DNA of 64,000 nucleotides. It comes from Neisseria sp. Marseille-Q6792. Its GTDB lineage: Bacteria; Pseudomonadota; Gammaproteobacteria; Burkholderiales; Neisseriaceae. Below, piece after piece: positions 1 through 8,792 of this stretch (its first letter is position 1; the number at the start of each line of letters is the position of its first letter). Location of the stretch: assembly GCF_943181435.1 (NCBI RefSeq), contig NZ_OW969598.1, forward strand, positions 1,240,001-1,304,000. The letters run 5' to 3'. Both the position numbers and the translations under genes were made by a program. The notes beneath the pieces were generated by a model, which saw only the letters and a program-made list of their open reading frames with translations, was not told the DNA's origin and did not search any database.

Positions 1-174
1 GCAAATTCGGCATATTTCCATATATCCCGGAAAACGGGCGGCATACGCCTTTCCTTCCTTAATATATTGCGTCCCGTCAAAGGGTGCATTGCTTTTCTTA
101 ACAAACCCCTCTGACGGCCAAGTGAAAGGGGCTTTTTTGATGTCGTCATCAAAATTAATATTTTCTTCTGCCAT
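1..174 (-). CDS. Partial hypothetical protein, cut by window edge
   Basis: An open frame on the minus strand starts with ATG at 174 and runs off the left edge, giving at least 58 codons with no stop. The peptide begins MAEENINFDDDIKK and is acidic at first, then aromatic-rich. I do not recognise the family. The frame also stays open upstream of this ATG and there is no clear Shine-Dalgarno, so the start is uncertain. It lies downstream of tRNA-Arg on the same strand, a common place for islands to insert, so it may belong to accessory DNA continuing outside the window. Confidence 0.4.
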   Translation of the reverse strand, partial: MAEENINFDDDIKKAPFTWPSEGFVKKSNAPFDGTQYIKEGKAYAARFPGYMEICRIC

Positions 175-243
175 ATCATCCGCATTAAAAAATGCGCCCC
201 AAAAACACCCCCGTTTCCCGGCAAAAAAGTTCCCGTACAACGC

Positions 244-272
244 AAAAAGCCTTTCATTTTATCGAAAGGCTT
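244..272 (-). terminator. Rho-independent terminator after tRNA-Arg
   Basis: A 9-bp stem (248-256 with 264-272) is followed on the minus strand by a run of T (244-248). It lies about 70 nt beyond the tRNA-Arg 3' end and would end that transcript. Confidence 0.7.
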
Positions 273-344
273 GTTTTACTTTGGTTTGCTATCGCCGATT
301 ATTACGCATTGCATCGGTTTGAAACCCCGTTTTTAGGGCTTCTG

Positions 345-416
345 CCTCGCCAACAGGAATCGAACCTGTATTTTACGCTTAGGAGGCATACGTTCTATCC
401 GTTGAACTATGGCGAG
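345..416 (-). tRNA. tRNA-Arg (anticodon CCT)
   Basis: The minus strand folds into a full cloverleaf. The 7-bp acceptor stem is CTCGCCA with TGGCGAG, the D stem is GTTC/GAAC, and the anticodon stem is TATGC/GCGTA around loop CTCCTAA with anticodon CCT. The T arm is ACAGG-TTCGATT-CCTGT, with discriminator G. CCA is not encoded. It reads AGG codons. A terminator follows at 244-272. Confidence 0.93.
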
Positions 417-436
417 CCAAAATGAAGATGGAGATT

Positions 437-883
437 TTAACCCTTTCCGACGACAAAAGACAAGATACCAGCCGCAATTAACGGCCCGACAGGGATACCG
501 CCCATAAATGTCACCCCGATGACCGTCCCGATTAACAGCCCTGTAATTAAAACAGGCTGCTGACCCATTAAAGGTACGCCGCGCCCGGCAATCCACGCTA
601 CAAAAATACCGATGGCGACGGCTGCCGCCATTTTAAGGTTGAGAAATCCGGCGGCAGGCGGTATCTGAATTCTGCCTGAAACCAAAGGGCTCAAAACGGA
701 CACGGTCAATATAATGATGCCGATATTCAAACCGTGTTTTTCAATCAGAGGAACAAACTGCACCAATGCCGTCTGCTGCATCAGCAGCAATATGGTTGCC
801 GAGACGGTAATCGAATTGTTTTGGCTGATTACCCCCAAAAAAATCATCGCAACCAGAAACAGGGAAACAAAACTGACATTCAT
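437..883 (-). CDS. UPF0756 (DUF441) inner-membrane protein
   Basis: This 148-residue protein is almost wholly hydrophobic, with about four membrane segments. The glycine/proline-rich C-terminal part ([18 protein letters not shown]) is typical of the UPF0756/DUF441 family, whose function is unknown. It starts four bases after the ispB stop and is probably cotranscribed with it. The family is conserved and usually about 150 residues, so the gene looks complete. Confidence 0.85.
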   Translation of the reverse strand: MNVSFVSLFLVAMIFLGVISQNNSITVSATILLLMQQTALVQFVPLIEKHGLNIGIIILTVSVLSPLVSGRIQIPPAAGFLNLKMAAAVAIGIFVAWIAGRGVPLMGQQPVLITGLLIGTVIGVTFMGGIPVGPLIAAGILSFVVGKG

Positions 884-887
884 CGCC

Positions 888-1862
888 TCAAGACACCCTG
901 ACCAAAGATTCCTTCGCCAGCTGAATCATGGCATCCTTCACTTCACTGTCGGGCAAAGCATCCAAGGCGGCAACGGCACAATCGACTGCTTTGCGCGCCT
1001 CGCCTATCGAATATGCCAAAGCATCCGAACGAACGACATAATCGTGGATTTTCTCAAAATAGCTGCGATCTGCATTTTCTAAAACAGTACGCACATCATT
1101 TGCCACCTGTTCGGAACCTTGCCTCATCAAATAAATCAAAGGCAGGGTCGGTTTCCCCTCCGCCAAGTCGTCGCCGACGTTTTTGCCGGTTTCTTCGGTT
1201 TCCCCCGAATAATCCAGCACATCGTCAATAATTTGGAATGCCGTACCGACGTACATACCGTAGTCTTTCAAGGCCTGTTCGTGTTCGGGGGAAGCCTTGC
1301 CCAAAATTGCGCCGACTTGAGCGGCAGCTTCAAACAGTTTGGCTGTTTTGTATTGGATGACTTGGATATATTGTTCTTCGGTAATGTCCGTATTGCCGAT
1401 GTTCATCAGCTGCATGACTTCGCCCTCGGCAATGATGTTGGTTGCATCCGCCATCACTTCCAAAACGCGCATACTGCCCGAGGCAACCATCAGTTGAAAG
1501 GCGCGCGTGTATAAAAAGTCGCCAACCAACACTGCCGCCGCATTGCCGAACAGATTGTTTGCCGTTGCCCGCCCACGGCGCAAATCGCTTTCATCGACGA
1601 CATCGTCGTGCAGGAGGGTGGAAGTGTGGATAAACTCGACCATCGCCGCCAGCGAATACAGTTTCTCGTCATCATAACCGACCGCCTTACCCGCCAAAAT
1701 CGTCATAATCGGACGCAGACGTTTGCCGCCCGCGCTGATGATATATGTACCGATTTGCGAAATCAGTGCGACATCGGATTGCACCGCACGGTTGATGACT
1801 TCATTGACTTTGGCAAGGTCTTCAGGCAGATGTCGCTGGAAATAGGGCAGATTCTCGAGCAT
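888..1862 (-). CDS. ispB: Octaprenyl diphosphate synthase
   Basis: This 324-residue trans-prenyltransferase makes the C40 side chain of ubiquinone-8 by adding isopentenyl diphosphate units to an allylic primer. The first aspartate-rich motif is in [15 protein letters not shown] (about residues 82-96) and the second is in [12 protein letters not shown] (about 211-222). The GGKRLRP motif near residue 47 binds IPP. Length is normal. Dxs at 27.8 kb makes the isoprenoid precursor and UbiM at 3.0 kb acts on the ubiquinone ring, so three steps towards respiratory quinone lie in this window. Confidence 0.95.
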   Translation of the reverse strand: MLENLPYFQRHLPEDLAKVNEVINRAVQSDVALISQIGTYIISAGGKRLRPIMTILAGKAVGYDDEKLYSLAAMVEFIHTSTLLHDDVVDESDLRRGRATANNLFGNAAAVLVGDFLYTRAFQLMVASGSMRVLEVMADATNIIAEGEVMQLMNIGNTDITEEQYIQVIQYKTAKLFEAAAQVGAILGKASPEHEQALKDYGMYVGTAFQIIDDVLDYSGETEETGKNVGDDLAEGKPTLPLIYLMRQGSEQVANDVRTVLENADRSYFEKIHDYVVRSDALAYSIGEARKAVDCAVAALDALPDSEVKDAMIQLAKESLVRVS

Positions 1863-2000
1863 GGCAGACTCTCAGGTTTACGTTTCCGTCAAACGGCAGA
1901 TACCGCTTGAAAGCTGATTCAAATAGCGGGCAATTATATCAGCAAAGCCATCAGGGTACATCTTTTCAGACGGCATATGGTTATCCGAACCGCGCAAACT

Positions 2001-2029
2001 TTGACAAAACAGGCAAATAACAATACAAT
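2001..2029 (+). promoter_or_regulatory. Sigma-70 promoter for rplU-rpmA
   Basis: A -35 hexamer TTGACA (2001-2006) and a -10 hexamer TACAAT (2024-2029) are exactly 17 bp apart. They lie about 57 bp upstream of the rplU ATG and match consensus at 11 of 12 positions, as expected for a ribosomal protein operon. Confidence 0.8.
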
Positions 2030-2085
2030 GCCGAATTTCGCACAATGGTGTGCGGATATTAACCATAACCCTTATGGAGTTGAGT

Positions 2086-2394
2086 ATGTACGCGGTCGTA
2101 AAAACCGGCGGCAAACAGTATAAAGTTTCCGTTGGCGAAAAATTGAAAGTAGAACAGATACCAGCCGAACTCGACAGCCAAATCGAACTGACCGAAGTTT
2201 TGATGATTGCTGACGGCGAATCTGTAAAAGTTGGCGCACCTTTTATCGAAGGTGCAAAAGTAACGGCTAAAGTAGTGGCACACGGTCGTGGCGAAAAAGT
2301 CCGCATCTTCAAAATGCGCCGCCGCAAACACTACCAAAAACGCCAAGGCCACCGCCAAAATTTCACCCAAATCGAAATCGTGGCAATCGCCTAA
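2086..2394 (+). CDS. rplU: 50S ribosomal protein L21
   Basis: This 102-residue protein begins [14 protein letters not shown], the L21 N-terminal signature, and has the basic [14 protein letters not shown] segment that contacts 23S rRNA. The ATG at 2086 is chosen over an in-frame upstream ATG because GGAG lies eight bases before it and the protein then has the family length. It forms the conserved two-gene operon with rpmA, 24 bp downstream, behind a near-consensus promoter. Confidence 0.97.
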   Translation: MYAVVKTGGKQYKVSVGEKLKVEQIPAELDSQIELTEVLMIADGESVKVGAPFIEGAKVTAKVVAHGRGEKVRIFKMRRRKHYQKRQGHRQNFTQIEIVAIA

Positions 2395-2418
2395 CCTTAA
2401 AACTTAGGAGCATTACAA

Positions 2419-2691
2419 ATGGCAAGTAAAAAAGCAGGCGGCAGCACCCGCAACGGTCGCGATTCAGAAGCCAAACGCTTGGGCGTTAAAGCCTACGGCA
2501 ACGAGCTGATTCCCGCAGGTTCCATCATCGTACGCCAACGCGGTACCAAATTCCACGCAGGCGACAACGTAGGCATGGGCAAAGACCACACTTTGTTCGC
2601 CAAAGTTGACGGTTATGTCGAATTCAAAACCAAAGGCGCGCTGAACCGTAAAACTGTCAGCATCCGTCCTTACACCGGTTCTGAAGAATAA
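2419..2691 (+). CDS. rpmA: 50S ribosomal protein L27
   Basis: This 90-residue protein begins [16 protein letters not shown], the canonical bacterial L27 N-terminus, whose tail reaches towards the peptidyl transferase centre. It lacks the cleavable N-terminal extension found in Firmicutes. The start is preceded by TTAGGAG. It is the second gene of the rplU operon and is followed by a strong terminator and then a Correia element. Confidence 0.97.
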   Translation: MASKKAGGSTRNGRDSEAKRLGVKAYGNELIPAGSIIVRQRGTKFHAGDNVGMGKDHTLFAKVDGYVEFKTKGALNRKTVSIRPYTGSEE

Positions 2692-2706
2692 TCCAACCGA
2701 TACCTG

Positions 2707-2736
2707 AAGCCGCATCTTTTCACGATGCGGCTTTTT
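2707..2736 (+). terminator. Terminator of rplU-rpmA
   Basis: The stem AAGCCGCATC / GATGCGGCTT around a short loop is followed by T5, 16 bp after the rpmA stop. The T run merges with the left end of the following Correia element. Confidence 0.85.
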
Positions 2737-2841
2737 ATAGTGGATTAACAAAAATCAGGACAAGGCGACGAAGCCGCAGACAGTACAAATAGTACGGCAA
2801 GGCGAGGCAACGCCGTACTGGTTTAAATTTAATCCACTATA
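2736..2841. repeat. Correia repeat enclosed element, short form (106 bp)
   Basis: The element begins TATAGTGGATTAA and ends with the inverted copy TTAATCCACTATA. Inside is the usual AGGACAAGGCGACGAAGCC core, and the roughly 50-bp IHF-containing segment of the long form is missing. Such elements are miniature transposable elements in Neisseria and can carry promoters or RNase III sites. This copy lies between the rpmA terminator and ubiM. Confidence 0.95.
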
Positions 2842-3029
2842 CATACCCCACACCCGATTTGATACACATTAAGCTGAAAGTAAAAATCCGCATACACCCT
2901 CCCCTGCATATTTCTTCAACAGTGGGTTTTGATATAATCGCCTATCTGTTACAGATAGTTCAAACGGCATTCAAACCCTTACAAATGCCGTCTGAAGTCA
3001 TCGGCATCCGCCTATGCAAAGGATATTTT

Positions 3030-4214
3030 ATGAGTTTACACAGTGACATCCTCGTCGTCGGCGCAGGTCCGACGGGTTTAAGTTTTGCAGCCGAACTTGC
3101 CGGCAGCGGTTTGAAAGTTACCCTGATCGAACGCAGCCCACTGACTGTTCTGCAAAATCCTCCATATGACGGACGCGAAATCGCCCTGACCCATTTTTCC
3201 CGCGAAATCATGCAGCGTCTGGGTATGTGGGACAAAATTCCCGAAAACGAAATCTACCCTTTGCGCGATGCCAAAGTACTGAACGGACGTTCCGACTACC
3301 AGCTCCACTTTCCCCAACCGACTGAAGCGCGCGGCGAACCTGCCGACTGTTTGGGTTATTTGATTTCCAACCACAATATCCGACGCGCCGCCTACGAAGT
3401 CGTATCCCAACTCGACAACATTACCATTCTGACCGATACGGCCGTTAAAGAAGTCAAAACATCTGATAATGAAGCGCAAGTCTTTTTGGAAAACGGAGAC
3501 ATTCTGACCGCGCGTCTCCTTTTAGCAGCAGACAGCCGTTTCTCACAAACCCGCCGACAACTCGGCATTTCTTCAGATATGCACGACTACAGCCGAACCA
3601 TGTTCGTCTGCCGCATGAAACATACTCTTTCCAACCAGCATACCGCTTACGAATGCTTCCATTACGGACGCACCATCGCACTGCTGCCACTGGAAGAGCA
3701 CCTGACCAATACCGTCATTACCGTCGATACCGATAAAATCAACAGCGTTCAAAACCTTTCGCCTGAAGAATTGGCCGCAAGCGTAAAAGAACAACTCAAG
3801 GGTAGGCTTGGCGACATGGAACTGGTCAGCAGCATCCACCATTACCCCCTTGTCGGCATGATTGCCAAACGTTTCTACGGCAAACGCAGCGCGCTGATTG
3901 GCGATGCCGCCGTCGGTATGCACCCCGTTACCGCACACGGTTTCAACTTGGGTCTGTCCAGCGCAGATATTCTGGCCAAACTGATACTCGAAGCCGAACA
4001 GCGCGGTCAGGACATCGGCTCGGCTTCCTTGTTGGAAAAATACAGCAGCAAACATATGCTGCACGCCCAGCCGCTTTATCACGGAACCAATATGATGCTG
4101 AAACTGTTTACCAATGAGACCGCACCGGCAAAACTGTTGCGCGGCTTGGTATTGCGTGCCAGCAACAATTTCCCGCCGCTGAAGAAATTGATCACCAAAC
4201 AACTGACCGGTTAA
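3030..4214 (+). CDS. ubiM: FAD-dependent ubiquinone-ring hydroxylase UbiM
   Basis: This 394-residue flavoprotein monooxygenase is of the UbiH/COQ6 type. It has the N-terminal dinucleotide-binding motif GAGPTGLSFAAE (about residues 11-22), and the second FAD motif lies in ALIGDAAVGMHPVTAHGFNL (near 290). UbiM of Neisseria is known to hydroxylate the ubiquinone precursor ring, replacing UbiF/Coq7. Assignment to UbiM rather than UbiH is inferred from genus and sequence memory. The ATG at 3030 has AAAGGA upstream. It is monocistronic, with a Correia element upstream and a DUS terminator downstream. Confidence 0.85.
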   Translation: MSLHSDILVVGAGPTGLSFAAELAGSGLKVTLIERSPLTVLQNPPYDGREIALTHFSREIMQRLGMWDKIPENEIYPLRDAKVLNGRSDYQLHFPQPTEARGEPADCLGYLISNHNIRRAAYEVVSQLDNITILTDTAVKEVKTSDNEAQVFLENGDILTARLLLAADSRFSQTRRQLGISSDMHDYSRTMFVCRMKHTLSNQHTAYECFHYGRTIALLPLEEHLTNTVITVDTDKINSVQNLSPEELAASVKEQLKGRLGDMELVSSIHHYPLVGMIAKRFYGKRSALIGDAAVGMHPVTAHGFNLGLSSADILAKLILEAEQRGQDIGSASLLEKYSSKHMLHAQPLYHGTNMMLKLFTNETAPAKLLRGLVLRASNNFPPLKKLITKQLTG

Positions 4215-4224
4215 AATCATATAA

Positions 4225-4260
4225 AAAATGCCGTCTGAAACATGTTCAGACGGCATTTTA
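4225..4260 (+). terminator. Inverted-DUS terminator after ubiM
   Basis: ATGCCGTCTGAA and its inverted copy are separated by a few bases, flanked by A6 on the left and TTTTA on the right. This is the standard Neisseria arrangement in which paired uptake sequences form a terminator. Confidence 0.8.
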
Positions 4261-4380
4261 TTTGACTACCTGCTATATTGCCGTTCAAGTTCGACAGACA
4301 AATCCATTACCCTGTATAAATTGACTGATTACACAATATCATCTGACACCGACTGAAAATAAGAAATTTACAATACTTAA

Positions 4381-4413
4381 AAACAAAGCCTCCGAACAAT
4401 CGGAGGCTTTGTT
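4381..4413 (-). terminator. Terminator of rpmB-rpmG
   Basis: The stem AAAGCCTCCG (4386-4395) pairs with CGGAGGCTTT (4401-4410), with A/T runs on both sides. It lies 14 bp past the rpmG stop on the minus strand. Confidence 0.8.
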
Positions 4414-4426
4414 TGCCAAACGGAAA

Positions 4427-4582
4427 TTATTTCAGTTTAGTTTCTTTATACACTACGTGTTTGCGGGCAACTGGGTCAAATTTTTTAATTTCCAATTTGC
4501 CGGGCATAGTGCGTTTGTTTTTGGTAGTGGTATAGAAATGACCAGTACCTGCACTGGATTCCAGTTTGATTTTATCGCGCAT
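4427..4582 (-). CDS. rpmG: 50S ribosomal protein L33
   Basis: This 51-residue protein begins [17 protein letters not shown] and ends with [10 protein letters not shown], the pattern of the cysteine-free L33 type. Lacking the zinc-binding cysteines is normal for this paralogue in proteobacteria. It lies 28 bp downstream of rpmB in the conserved rpmB-rpmG operon and is followed by a strong stem-loop terminator. It is below 60 codons, so easily missed by length filters. Confidence 0.96.
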
Positions 4583-4610
4583 TGCAGTAATCCTTAACTA
4601 AGGGTTTAAA

Positions 4611-4844
4611 TTAAGCTTCACCGCGAGCACGCAAATCAGCCAATACGACATCAATGCCTACTTTGTCGATGGTACGCAGAGCGGCGTTAGAAACGCGCAG
4701 GCGAACCCAGCGGTTTTCACTTTCTACCCAAAAACGACGTGATTGCAAGTTAGGCAAAAAACGACGTTTGGTTTTGTTGTTGGCGTGTGATACGTTGTTG
4801 CCAGACATCGGGCGCTTACCGGTCACTTTGCAAACTCGTGCCAT
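4611..4844 (-). CDS. rpmB: 50S ribosomal protein L28
   Basis: This 77-residue protein begins [20 protein letters not shown], the L28 signature, and its [16 protein letters not shown] segment is well conserved. It is the first gene of the rpmBG operon. The roughly 250 bp between it and farB holds its promoter region and one DUS, and I see no other gene there. Confidence 0.97.
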   Translation of the reverse strand: MARVCKVTGKRPMSGNNVSHANNKTKRRFLPNLQSRRFWVESENRWVRLRVSNAALRTIDKVGIDVVLADLRARGEA

Positions 4845-5098
4845 GGTCAGTCTCCAAACTTCTAAAATAGTAAAACGTGATTTATACCACGAAAAACAGT
4901 GTTAGTTCAAGTGTTTTAGAGAAAAACGGCTGTTTTACGCGAATTATCCTGCCGATTGTTGCATTCGGGAAACGTTTGCCGATACGAAACAGACGGAATG
5001 CGATTATAGCGGATTTCACAGATGCCTGCATTCTAAATACTGTCCGAACATGTTTCCACATATGTTTTCAGACGGCATTTTAGTCGAGGCAGGGAGTA

Positions 5099-6625
5099 TT
5101 AATGCCCTCCCCCTCCATTATTGTGGAACGGCGGTTTTGCCAGCCATATGACGGGTATCATGATAATGAATAACAAGCTGCCTGCCATAAAGATTTCGTT
5201 CGAGCCGATAATGAAACCCTGCTGGGTAATGGTATTGTTGATAATACCTGCGGTTTGAATGTCGGAAACGCCGTGCTGGGACAAATGAGCGGCCGTTTCA
5301 TGCAATGTCGCGGAATAGGGCGTGATGTGTTCGGCAAAGCGTGTATGGTGCAACGCTTCACGCCGTTCCCACAGGGTACTGACGAATGATACGCCGACAC
5401 CGCCCATAAGCACGCGCAAGAAATTCGACAAGCTGCTGGCAGCGGCAATCTGCCCTCCCTTCATGTGTGACAAGGTGATGGTCGTCAGCGGCAGAAAAAA
5501 CATGGCGACACCGACACCTTGCCAAAACTGAGGCCAAATGACGTTGCCAATATCCATATCGGCATAAAAATCCGTACGCCAATAGAAAGTAAAGGCAAAG
5601 GTCAGGAAGCTGGCAGTTACGAGCAGGCGCATATCGGCCTTGTTGCCGAATCTGCCGATAATGGGTGACAGGAAAACAGGCAGGATGCCGACGGGCGCGG
5701 CGGCAAGCCCTGCCCACGTGGAGGTATAGCCCAGGTTGGTCTGCAACACTAACGGCAGCAGGGTCAGCGTCCCCATATACACCATAAAACCCAATGATGT
5801 GGCAATTACGCCAACGGTAAAATTCCGATCTTTAAACAGCGATAAATCGACAATCGGATATTTTTCTCCCAATTCCCAAACAATAAAATACGACAAGCAC
5901 ACCAGTGCGACTACGCCCAAGGTAATGATTTCTCCAGAGGCGAACCAGTCGAGTTCCTTCCCCCTGTCCAGCATCATCTGTAACGCGCCGATACCGACTA
6001 CCATCAATGTAAGCCCGACATAGTCGGTCGGCATTTTAACGGTTTCCGTTTCCCGACATTTCAAATGTTTCCATGTAATCCATGCCGATATGATACCGAT
6101 GGGGATATTAATGAAGAAAATCCAACCCCAATGCCAGTTTCCGGAAATCCAGCCGCCGAGTATCGGCCCGAGAACAGGGGCGACAACGACGGTCATTGCC
6201 CACAATGCCAGTGCCAGCGTCCGTTTTGCGGGCGGATAGGATGCCATTAACAGGCTTTGCGACAAGGGAATCAGCGGCCCGGCGATAAAGCCCTGCAAAA
6301 TGCGGAAAACAACCAGCGACTGAAGGTTGGGCGCAATGCCGCACAGCCACGATGTGACGACGAAACCGACGGCGGCGGCGGTAAACAATTTGACCTCGCC
6401 GATACGTTTTGCCAAAAATCCCGTTAACGGCACGGAAACGGCGTTTGCCACAGCAAAAGAAGTAATGACCCACGTCCCCTGAGTGGTTGCCGCACCGAGG
6501 TTGCCGGCGATAACGGGAACGGCGACATTGGCGATAGTCGTATCTAAAACTTCCATAAATACGGCAAGCCCCAAAGACAGCGTAATCCATGCCAATGCCG
6601 CACCTTTAAGCGGTGGATAATCCAT
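5099..6625 (-). CDS. farB: Fatty-acid efflux pump, MFS (EmrB/DHA2) subunit FarB
   Basis: This 508-residue transporter has about 14 membrane segments of the DHA2/EmrB type. The conserved motif C (LALWAMTVVVAPVLGPILGG, near residues 140-160) and the early LDTTIANVAVPVIAG motif mark drug/H+ antiporters. In Neisseria, FarAB with MtrE exports antibacterial long-chain fatty acids. The ATG at 6625 is preferred to one nine codons upstream because GGAG lies six bases before it, while the upstream codons are just a DUS. It is preceded by farA with a 23-bp gap. Confidence 0.93.
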   Translation of the reverse strand: MDYPPLKGAALAWITLSLGLAVFMEVLDTTIANVAVPVIAGNLGAATTQGTWVITSFAVANAVSVPLTGFLAKRIGEVKLFTAAAVGFVVTSWLCGIAPNLQSLVVFRILQGFIAGPLIPLSQSLLMASYPPAKRTLALALWAMTVVVAPVLGPILGGWISGNWHWGWIFFINIPIGIISAWITWKHLKCRETETVKMPTDYVGLTLMVVGIGALQMMLDRGKELDWFASGEIITLGVVALVCLSYFIVWELGEKYPIVDLSLFKDRNFTVGVIATSLGFMVYMGTLTLLPLVLQTNLGYTSTWAGLAAAPVGILPVFLSPIIGRFGNKADMRLLVTASFLTFAFTFYWRTDFYADMDIGNVIWPQFWQGVGVAMFFLPLTTITLSHMKGGQIAAASSLSNFLRVLMGGVGVSFVSTLWERREALHHTRFAEHITPYSATLHETAAHLSQHGVSDIQTAGIINNTITQQGFIIGSNEIFMAGSLLFIIMIPVIWLAKPPFHNNGGGGH

Positions 6626-6648
6626 TGCGTTCTCCGTTTCAGACGGCA

Positions 6649-7833
6649 TCAATGCGCGTATTGCTCAAGAATTTCGTCCACCAGTCTGTCAGCTTCCGAC
6701 CAATCCGTGCCTTCAGTTTCCGGCAACACGGCATCCGGCGTTTTTGAAATAGGCGCGCCTGCGGCGGAAGTATCCACTTTTACCGTCATCGACAAACCGA
6801 TGCGCAACGGATGCCTGTCCACATCTTCACGGTTCAATTCGATACGGACAGGGACACGCTGCACCACTTTAATCCAGTTACCCGTGGCATTTTGCGCCGG
6901 AATCAGCGAAAACGCGCTGCCCGTACCTGCCGAAAACCCTGCCACCCTGCCGCGATAAACAATTTGTTTACCGTATAAATCGGACACCAGCTCGGCAGGC
7001 TGTCCGATTTTCATATGCCGCAACTGCGTCTCTTTAAAATTGGCATCAACCCACACATCCGACAACGGCACCACCGCCATCAGCGGCGCACCGGCCGCCA
7101 CCTGCTGTCCAACCTGTACCGAACGCTTTGCCACCTGACCGTCCACCGGCGCGCGGATTTGCGTCCGCTGAAGGTTCAACCACGCATCTTTCAACCTGCT
7201 GACTGCCGTCTGAACCGCCGGCTGTTCGCGCAAAGCGACCTGACCACCCAAAGCCGCACGCGCCGAAGATTCTTCCGCCAAAGCCGCCTTAACTGCCGCC
7301 TGAGCCTGAGACACTGCCGCACGGGCATGTGCCAGCTCTTCGGCGGACACGGCTCCTGATTCCGCTAAAGCAGACCGGCGGCGTAAATCATCCTGCGCAC
7401 GTGCCAAATCCGCTCGGCGCAAAGCAACCTGCGCCCCCGCCTGAGAAGTGGCGGCATTTTGCTGGCGGTTTTGCCGCACCGCCTGAATCAGCTCGTTTTT
7501 CGCCCGTTCATACGCCAACACATAATTGCCGTCGTCCAATACGGCCAACACATCGCCTTTCTTCACAACATCCGTATCATCATGCAACACCTTCCGCACC
7601 ATACCGCCCGTTTGCGGCGTAATCTGAACCACGCGTCCGACAACATAAGCGTCTTCCGTTTCCTCTTCGTGCTGCCACCATAAAAAAAACGCCGACCCGG
7701 CGGCTACGGCGGCAAGCGCGAACAGCAGCGTCAATGCCGTCAGGCGGCGTTTGCGTTTGGCTTGCGTGTTTTGAAGTTTTGTTTCGTCCGTGTGCGTATC
7801 CATAAGATTGGGTTCCGAATTTCCTGATTTCAT
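6649..7833 (-). CDS. farA: Fatty-acid efflux pump, periplasmic adaptor FarA
   Basis: This 394-residue membrane fusion protein has one N-terminal membrane anchor (about residues 31-50, LTALTLLFALAAVAAGSAFF). A lipoyl/barrel domain follows, interrupted by a long alanine-rich coiled-coil hairpin (about 115-225), as in EmrA. It links FarB to an outer-membrane channel. A possible internal start at residue 11 would shorten the tail. The promoter region upstream contains a full-length Correia element, which could alter regulation by FarR or IHF. Confidence 0.93.
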   Translation of the reverse strand: MKSGNSEPNLMDTHTDETKLQNTQAKRKRRLTALTLLFALAAVAAGSAFFLWWQHEEETEDAYVVGRVVQITPQTGGMVRKVLHDDTDVVKKGDVLAVLDDGNYVLAYERAKNELIQAVRQNRQQNAATSQAGAQVALRRADLARAQDDLRRRSALAESGAVSAEELAHARAAVSQAQAAVKAALAEESSARAALGGQVALREQPAVQTAVSRLKDAWLNLQRTQIRAPVDGQVAKRSVQVGQQVAAGAPLMAVVPLSDVWVDANFKETQLRHMKIGQPAELVSDLYGKQIVYRGRVAGFSAGTGSAFSLIPAQNATGNWIKVVQRVPVRIELNREDVDRHPLRIGLSMTVKVDTSAAGAPISKTPDAVLPETEGTDWSEADRLVDEILEQYAH

Positions 7834-7961
7834 ATAAACAATGTTCTTTCAATAGGAGGCAGATTCTATATCCGCGCAATAACGCAATCAAGTCAGTATT
7901 TTAGATGCAATATTCAAAAAACAACGCTTCAGGCGGCAAAACTGAAAATATATTTCGTTTA

Positions 7962-8117
7962 TATAGTGGATTAACAAAAATCAGGACAAGGCGACGAAGC
8001 CGCAGACAGTACAAATAGTACGGAACCGATTCACTTGGTGCTTGAGCACCTTAGAGAATCGTTCTCTTTGAGCTAAGGCGAGGCAACGCCGTACTGGTTT
8101 AAAGTTAATCCACTATA
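7962..8117. repeat. Correia repeat enclosed element, long form (156 bp)
   Basis: TATAGTGGATTAA and its inverted copy bound an element that includes the extra central block GAACCGATTCACTTGGTGCT and GAGAATCGTTCTCTTTGAGC, which contains the IHF site of long CREEs. It lies in the divergent gap between farA and queF, about 130 bp from the farA start. Confidence 0.95.
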
Positions 8118-8199
8118 TATGACACGGAAAACGCCGCCGTCCAAACCATGCCGTCTGAAGAAAACTACACAAATACCGCCACTTATATTACAATCGCCG

Positions 8200-8241
8200 C
8201 CCGTGGTTCGAAAACCTCCCACATTAAAAAACTAAGGAAAC
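8200..8241 (+). promoter_or_regulatory. preQ1-I riboswitch upstream of queF
   Basis: P1 stem GTGG (8203-8206) pairs with CCAC (8219-8222) around loop TTCGAAAACCTC. It is followed by the hallmark A-rich 3' tail ATTAAAAAACTAAGGA (8223-8238), which folds back to form the class I preQ1 pseudoknot. The tail runs into the Shine-Dalgarno AAGGA, six bases before the queF ATG, so translational control is expected. The two downstream genes (queF, yhhQ) both belong to queuosine metabolism, which supports the ligand. Confidence 0.88.
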
Positions 8242-8244
8242 CCT

Positions 8245-8718
8245 ATGTCCCGCAACAACGAAGAGCTGCAAGGCATCTCGCTTTTGGGCAATCAAAAAAC
8301 CCAATATCCGATCGGCTACGCGCCTGAAATTCTCGAAGCATTCGACAACAAACATCCCGACAACGACTATTTCGTCAAATTCGTCTGCCCCGAATTCACC
8401 AGCCTCTGCCCCATGACCGGGCAGCCCGACTTCGCCACCATCTACATCCGCTACATTCCGCACATCAAAATGGTGGAAAGCAAATCCCTGAAACTCTACC
8501 TCTTCAGCTTCCGCAACCACGGCGATTTTCATGAAGACTGCGTCAACATCATCATGAAAGACCTCATTGCCCTGATGGATCCGAAATACATCGAAGTATT
8601 CGGCGAGTTCACACCGCGCGGCGGCATCGCCATTCATCCTTTCGCCAATTACGGCAAAGCAGGCACCGAGTTCGAAACATTGGCGCGTAAACGCCTGTTT
8701 GAGCACGACGCACAATAA
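8245..8718 (+). CDS. queF: NADPH-dependent 7-cyano-7-deazaguanine (preQ0) reductase
   Basis: This 157-residue type I QueF reduces preQ0 to preQ1 for queuosine tRNA modification. The catalytic cysteine lies in [14 protein letters not shown] (near residue 55), and the NADPH/substrate motif [15 protein letters not shown] follows (about 78-92), with FHEDCVN after it. Length suits the short single-domain form. It sits directly under a preQ1-I riboswitch and is followed 74 bp later by the transporter gene yhhQ. Confidence 0.95.
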   Translation: MSRNNEELQGISLLGNQKTQYPIGYAPEILEAFDNKHPDNDYFVKFVCPEFTSLCPMTGQPDFATIYIRYIPHIKMVESKSLKLYLFSFRNHGDFHEDCVNIIMKDLIALMDPKYIEVFGEFTPRGGIAIHPFANYGKAGTEFETLARKRLFEHDAQ

Positions 8719-8792
8719 ACCATCCTTCCCATATTTCAGACGGCATTCCTTCGATACGATATGCCGTCTGAACGCCTTTCCGAAAGATTTTT

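Noticed and set aside
89..322. Two overlapping 77-codon plus-strand frames near the left edge
   Set aside because: They overlap the tRNA terminator and run antisense to the partial minus-strand gene; no ribosome site or conserved features.
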